Part shown: piece by piece, positions 60,261 to 64,000 of the stretch
How positions within the stretch are numbered: position 1 is the stretch's first letter
Layout of the letters: each line of letters starts with the position of its first letter
Assembly: GCA_020636095.1 (NCBI GenBank)
Contig: JACJYN010000004.1
Location: forward strand, 186,001 to 250,000
Length of the DNA: 64,000 bases
Direction: 5' to 3'
Source of the DNA: Lewinellaceae bacterium
GTDB taxonomy: Bacteria; Bacteroidota; Bacteroidia; Chitinophagales; Saprospiraceae
Made by a program: the position numbers and the translations under genes
Notes under the pieces: generated by a model
Told to the model about the DNA's origin: nothing
The model's input: the letters and a program-made list of their open reading frames with translations, nothing else
Database searches by the model: none

Positions 60261-61112
60261 ATGATATCCGTATCCAATTTGGTTTACACTTATCCAAAAA
60301 GCGCCGCGCCCGCGGTTGATAATATCAGTTTTGAGGTCCCCCAGGGAGAGATTTTTGGATTTCTGGGCCCCAGTGGGGCAGGTAAGAGTACCACCCAAAA
60401 GATACTTATTCGGCTTCTGAGCGGTTATCGGGGAGATATCCGGCTGATGGGTAAACTCCTGCAGGAATGGGATAAATCCTTCTACAACCACATTGGCGTA
60501 GGCTTTGAGTTGCCCAACCATTTCGGCAAGCTCACTGCGCTGGAAAACCTCCGGTTTTTTGGCGCTTTCTACGACCGTGCGTTGCGCGAACCGATGGAGT
60601 TACTGAGCCAGGTGGGCCTGGAACAAGATGCGCACAAACGGGTCAGCGAATTTTCCAAGGGGATGAAGATGCGGCTCAACTTCGTCCGGGCCATCATGCA
60701 CAACCCGGAACTACTCTTTTTCGATGAACCTACCTCCGGCCTGGACCCGGTCAATGCCCGGCGAATCAAAGACCTGATCATCGAACAGCGCACTGCAGGC
60801 AAGACGATTTTTCTGACCACTCATGTGATGCACGACGCTGATGAGCTCTGCAACCGGATTGCCTTTATCGTAAATGGGAAAATAGCTTTAATCGATTCGC
60901 CCAAAATGCTGAAGCTGCAACATGGACGCCGACAGGTCAGGGTAGAATACCTCAACGGCGCCGTGCGCGAAGAGGAGTTTCCACTCGACGGGATCGGGAA
61001 TAACGCAGGGTTCCTGCGCATTCTTCAGGAAGAAGACGTTCAGACGATTCATACCGAAGAAGCCACTCTCGATGATATTTTTATTAAGGTAACCGGAACC
61101 AGCCTGCATTAA
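60261..61112 (+). CDS. ABC transporter ATP-binding protein
   Basis: 283 aa. Walker A GPSGAGKST (about 35-43), Q-loop, a degenerate signature VSEFSKGMKMRLN in place of LSGGQ, Walker B LLFFDEPTSGLD, and the switch His in LTTHVMHD. The C-terminal about 60 residues form the usual regulatory extension. With the two following permeases it makes an ABC-2-type exporter; the same three-gene plan is annotated as a fluoroquinolone exporter in actinobacteria, but the substrate here is unknown. Only 10 bp separate it from the first permease. Confidence 0.9.
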   Translation: MISVSNLVYTYPKSAAPAVDNISFEVPQGEIFGFLGPSGAGKSTTQKILIRLLSGYRGDIRLMGKLLQEWDKSFYNHIGVGFELPNHFGKLTALENLRFFGAFYDRALREPMELLSQVGLEQDAHKRVSEFSKGMKMRLNFVRAIMHNPELLFFDEPTSGLDPVNARRIKDLIIEQRTAGKTIFLTTHVMHDADELCNRIAFIVNGKIALIDSPKMLKLQHGRRQVRVEYLNGAVREEEFPLDGIGNNAGFLRILQEEDVQTIHTEEATLDDIFIKVTGTSLH

Positions 61113-61122
61113 CCTCCTGATC

Positions 61123-61812
61123 ATGCAAAAAATCGCTATCGCCATACAATGGGATTTTCTCCGGCAATTTCGCTATAATATCCTTTACGCCGCCCTACTG
61201 GTCACCTTGATCTATATCCTGATCCTGCTCAACCTGCCGGAAAACCCCTTTCGGGAGAAATTACTCATCTTTCTCATTTTCAATGACCCGGCGGCACTGG
61301 GTATGCTTTTTGTCGGCTCTCTGATCCTCTACGAGCGCAGTGAAAATACACTCGAGGCCTTGTGGGTAACCCCTTTACAACATTGGCAGTACGTGCTTTC
61401 CAAAACCCTGACCCTCACCTTTTTGGCTATATTTTCCAGCCTGGCTATGGCGCTGATCGGTTATGGATGGAGGTTTCAGTATGTTTATTTTCTCGCAGGT
61501 ATTTGTCTGACTGCGTCCCTTTTCACTTTGCTGGGTATGGCGGCAGTTGGTTCCTGTAAAAATTTCAACCAGTATCTGTTGAGAGTTGCCGGCATACTGG
61601 TGCCTACCGCTCTGCCTTTCCTCAATTTTTTTGAGATCACCGATACGCTGTGGTGGTATCTCCTGCCTTCCCAGGCGGGCTTATTGTTGCTGGAGGCTGC
61701 TTTTCTGCCGGTAGAGGGGTGGCAGATTGCCTATGCTCTTTTGTATCTGGTAGTGTGGAACGCCGGGGCCTTTTGGCTCGCGGTCAAAGTTCTCGGCAGG
61801 ATGAAGGGATAG
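61123..61812 (+). CDS. ABC-2 type exporter permease 1
   Basis: 229 aa with about six transmembrane helices (for example YNILYAALLVTLIYILILLN, AALGMLFVGSLILYE, LTLTFLAIFSSLAMALIGY). The motif LYERSENTLEALWVTPL in the first cytosolic loop is typical of ABC-2 permeases. No soluble domain. It pairs with the second permease 49 bp downstream to form a heterodimeric channel powered by the ATPase upstream. Confidence 0.85.
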   Translation: MQKIAIAIQWDFLRQFRYNILYAALLVTLIYILILLNLPENPFREKLLIFLIFNDPAALGMLFVGSLILYERSENTLEALWVTPLQHWQYVLSKTLTLTFLAIFSSLAMALIGYGWRFQYVYFLAGICLTASLFTLLGMAAVGSCKNFNQYLLRVAGILVPTALPFLNFFEITDTLWWYLLPSQAGLLLLEAAFLPVEGWQIAYALLYLVVWNAGAFWLAVKVLGRMKG

Positions 61813-61861
61813 ATAGCTTTGATGGTTGATCAGGTTGATGGAATAAAATCAGAATGACATC

Positions 61862-62575
61862 ATGCAAAAATTATTGCGGTTAGCCAGGCTGGACCTCAGG
61901 ATGATCCTCAGAGAGCAGATGCTCTGGTTTATGCTGTTTGTGGCGCCGGGCCTACAGTTCAGCATGGCCTTACTGCTGTTGCCCTGGCTGGAGCAACGCT
62001 TTCCGATAATGACGGATTACCATTCGCTGATCGTGATGCTTATGACGTTGCAGGTGGACACCAGTATTGGTTTTGTACTCGCCTCCATGTTACTCGATGA
62101 ACGGGACGAAGAGGTGCTTACGGCTCTGCGGGCTATGCCGGTCGGAGTGAATACTTTTCTGATTTATCGGCTGGGTATCGGCACCATCATGGCGGTGTTG
62201 TTTGCGTATGCCATGCTGTCTACCCCCGGGCTGGAAGGCTTAGGACTGGCGTCCCGGTTCACGGCGGCCCTCCTTTTCGCCAGCACCGCGCCCATCACCA
62301 CGTTGGCTCTGGCCACCTTTTCCAGCAACAAAGTAGAAGGACTGGCTGTATACAAGGGCCTCAGCCTCATTCTCATCCTCCCGGCCTGCAGCTTTTTTAT
62401 GGGCTCCTGGGTACAGTATACGTTGGGCTTTGTTCCGGTGTACTGGTCGCTGCATTTCGTAGCTAAGGTGCTGGTGGGCGAGCCAGGTGGTTTGGAATTA
62501 TTCATGGCATTATTGACGCATGGCCTGGTATTGTGGATACTTTTCAGGTTATTCAAGCGGCGGGTTTTTTCATGA
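61862..62575 (+). CDS. ABC-2 type exporter permease 2
   Basis: 237 aa, about six helices (MLWFMLFVAPGLQFSMALLL, SIGFVLASMLLDERDEEVLT, FTAALLFASTAPITTLALAT). LDERDEEVLTALRAMPV parallels the coupling loop of permease 1. It ends with a basic tail (FKRRVFS). It is the last gene of the exporter operon. Confidence 0.85.
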   Translation: MQKLLRLARLDLRMILREQMLWFMLFVAPGLQFSMALLLLPWLEQRFPIMTDYHSLIVMLMTLQVDTSIGFVLASMLLDERDEEVLTALRAMPVGVNTFLIYRLGIGTIMAVLFAYAMLSTPGLEGLGLASRFTAALLFASTAPITTLALATFSSNKVEGLAVYKGLSLILILPACSFFMGSWVQYTLGFVPVYWSLHFVAKVLVGEPGGLELFMALLTHGLVLWILFRLFKRRVFS

Positions 62576-62617
62576 TTTCTATTTTTATGGATTATTTTTA
62601 ACTAAAAACAGTTTACC

Positions 62618-62767
62618 ATGCGCTTGCTCTCTCTGTTTGGCGCCTTGTGCCTGTTTTCATATCCTATTTTATTTTTGAATGACGATTTTTTGAAAAGCAA
62701 CCCTGATGCCGTCATTTACCCTGAGGATATAGGCGCCGGGAGGAAAGGCGCTCACGTCCAGGTTTAG
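62618..62767 (+). pseudogene. possible orphan gene start (signal peptide only)
   Basis: ATG 62618 begins MRLLSLFGALCLFSYPIL, a plausible signal peptide, but the frame stops after 49 codons inside the antisense 3' end of the carboxylesterase gene. It may be the stub of a gene cut away here, or chance. Confidence 0.25.
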
Positions 62768-64000
62768 TTCCTCCTGCATGCGCAGGCACTGGAGTGGCTG
62801 GCCGGCCAGGCTGTAAAGCGTTACCTCCAGAGGCGGGCCCGAATGCTTCGCCCGGAGCTCAATCACCTCCCGGGCGGGGTTGGGGAAGGCGTGGAGTATC
62901 CACCTCTTTTCACGTTGCTGCTGCCCGGTGATGGTGCAACCCCAGAATTCCGTTGCCCCTTGCACGATTTGCTGTACCTCTTCGGCAGTCACCTCGTGGC
63001 AGGAATAGCTGCAGGGAAAGTTGGGAGGGGTACAGTTTACTATCTGGAATTCATGAGCCGGGGCATTGGCCAGCGTATCCAGGTATGCCTGCAGGCTGCA
63101 ACTGCCGAAGGCTTCCGGCCAGGTATTGGGCATGGCGGTGCAGGCGGCGTTGTTCAAACAGCGGCTCACCAGGCTGCGGAAGGGCTGGCCATTCTGGCAG
63201 GGAACGACCAGGTCGTTGTCTTTATGGTAGGAATACAACAGTGGCTCGCCCGCGTCGATCCAGGAAGGGGCGAATAAGGCGCCAAAAATATTCAGCACTC
63301 CCTTTACCGAAGCATCGGCCTGTCCGGTATGAAGGCTACCTTGAGGCGGCCCCAAATCCGGGCGTTCGGTATGGCAACCGGCTGGGTGACAAGCGCCGTA
63401 GATTAGTGGAATGGCGGACACCGGGTTTTGGGCGAGGGCCACCTCCGGAGATTCATCGTCGTCCATGTAAGCGGCCGACATAGCGGTAAAACCGCCCGCG
63501 CTGCCGCCACCAACGAATACATTGTTTGCATCAACTGAGTCAAGCCGGGTTTTTACAAAACGGATGGCGCCCCGGGCGTCCTGCACGGACCGGTAGAGCG
63601 CCCGGCCGATCTCTCCGGGGGAAGCATAGAGGCACTGTGCATTCTGGGCGCCGGACAGCCCTCCGATCAGGGCGCAGCCCTGAGCATCCGGAGTATAGTA
63701 TACCGATTTGTGAAAACCAAGCCGGTAGTTGATGCTTACCGCCAGGTAGCCCCGGGCAGCAAAGGCACGGGCGGCCTCGACCATGTCATAACTTCCCTTA
63801 TCCCCACTCAGGAAGGCGCCACCGTGGATCAGTACAATGGCCGGCCGTTTAGCATTGTCATCCCCAACCGGCCGGTAGAGGTCCATCCGGAGCGGTTCTT
63901 CAAATCCGCAATAGTTGATGGCCAGGCCGTACTCGACATCCTCTTCTACCCTTACTTCATAGATGGGGTCCGTGTAACAACCCTGTGCGCCGGCAGGAAG
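62669..64000 (-). CDS. T9SS-exported carboxylesterase-like hydrolase (5' end outside window)
   Basis: At least 443 residues; the frame stays open to the window edge with coding-like sequence before the internal ATG at 63886 (VEEDVEYGLAINYCGFEEPL), so the true start lies beyond 64000. The type-B carboxylesterase/BD-FAE core has LIHGGAFLSGDKGSYD (oxyanion HGG) and the nucleophile Ser in VGGGSAGGFTAM. Its C-terminal sorting tail (HAFPNPAREVIELRAKHSGP to QKIVIQK) sends it through the type IX system. Cysteines are frequent. It probably acts on acetylated polysaccharide or feruloyl-type esters, by analogy only. Confidence 0.82.
   Translation of the reverse strand, partial: LPAGAQGCYTDPIYEVRVEEDVEYGLAINYCGFEEPLRMDLYRPVGDDNAKRPAIVLIHGGAFLSGDKGSYDMVEAARAFAARGYLAVSINYRLGFHKSVYYTPDAQGCALIGGLSGAQNAQCLYASPGEIGRALYRSVQDARGAIRFVKTRLDSVDANNVFVGGGSAGGFTAMSAAYMDDDESPEVALAQNPVSAIPLIYGACHPAGCHTERPDLGPPQGSLHTGQADASVKGVLNIFGALFAPSWIDAGEPLLYSYHKDNDLVVPCQNGQPFRSLVSRCLNNAACTAMPNTWPEAFGSCSLQAYLDTLANAPAHEFQIVNCTPPNFPCSYSCHEVTAEEVQQIVQGATEFWGCTITGQQQREKRWILHAFPNPAREVIELRAKHSGPPLEVTLYSLAGQPLQCLRMQEELNLDVSAFPPGAYILRVNDGIRVAFQKIVIQK

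Overview
This 64 kb window reads as chromosomal DNA of a Bacteroidota bacterium, most likely a marine or freshwater Saprospiria relative (Lewinella/Haliscomenobacter-like). That placement is an inference. It rests on many exported proteins with type IX secretion (T9SS) C-terminal sorting tails, on perfect TAnnTTTG promoter -7 boxes a few bases ahead of several genes, on Bacteroidota-specific families (DUF1599, BT_3928/DoxX, long NusB, DUF5916, LptE next to a sigma-54 regulator and MiaB), and on the absence of strong Shine-Dalgarno sites. I saw no tRNA, rRNA or CRISPR array.

Layout. 0-5 kb: 3' truncated polyphosphate kinase, a DUF72 protein, a membrane protein with triosephosphate isomerase, and a LexA-like S24 regulator with an overlapping small gene and a perfect palindromic operator. 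5-9.4 kb: biotin carboxylase (a MITE sits exactly at its stop codon) divergent from acetoacetyl-CoA synthetase. 9.4-16.5 kb: DUF5916 outer-membrane protein, the miaB / sigma-54 regulator / lptE operon, and a DUF4349 lipoprotein. 16.7-25.2 kb: TonB-dependent receptor, two T9SS cargo proteins, an S9 peptidase, and a wrecked T9SS gene beside palindromic elements. 25.3-36.2 kb: housekeeping blocks (YigZ; DUF1599-BT_3928; nusB; OmpA/TSP3; guaA - binding-protein lipoprotein - trmH; an anchored hydrolase). 36.2-43.5 kb: an orphan terminator that may end a small RNA, then smc convergent with an AsmA-like giant. 43.5-44.4 kb: a cluster of three palindromic elements. 44.5-52.4 kb: a papain-fold pseudo-protease, a YfcE phosphoesterase and a tandem array of four T9SS-exported M43 metalloproteases. 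52.8-55.7 kb: malate dehydrogenase, a peroxiredoxin-like protein and a VWA protein. 55.8-59.2 kb: an exported protein of unknown function followed by decayed DNA that holds a transposase remnant, repeat remnants and a patchwork second copy of the same gene. 59.3-64 kb: an esterase, a three-gene ABC exporter and a T9SS-tailed carboxylesterase cut by the window end.

The most unusual material is (1) at least three families of small palindromic elements, one with IS5/IS1031-type ends and 3-bp target duplications, (2) the mosaic duplicate at 55.8-59.1 kb, (3) the four-gene metalloprotease array next to a papain-like protein that has lost its catalytic residues, and (4) the S24 regulator with its perfect dyad operator. 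I find no clear defence island or biosynthetic cluster. The window is mainly core genome with exported-proteolysis accessory genes and repeats.
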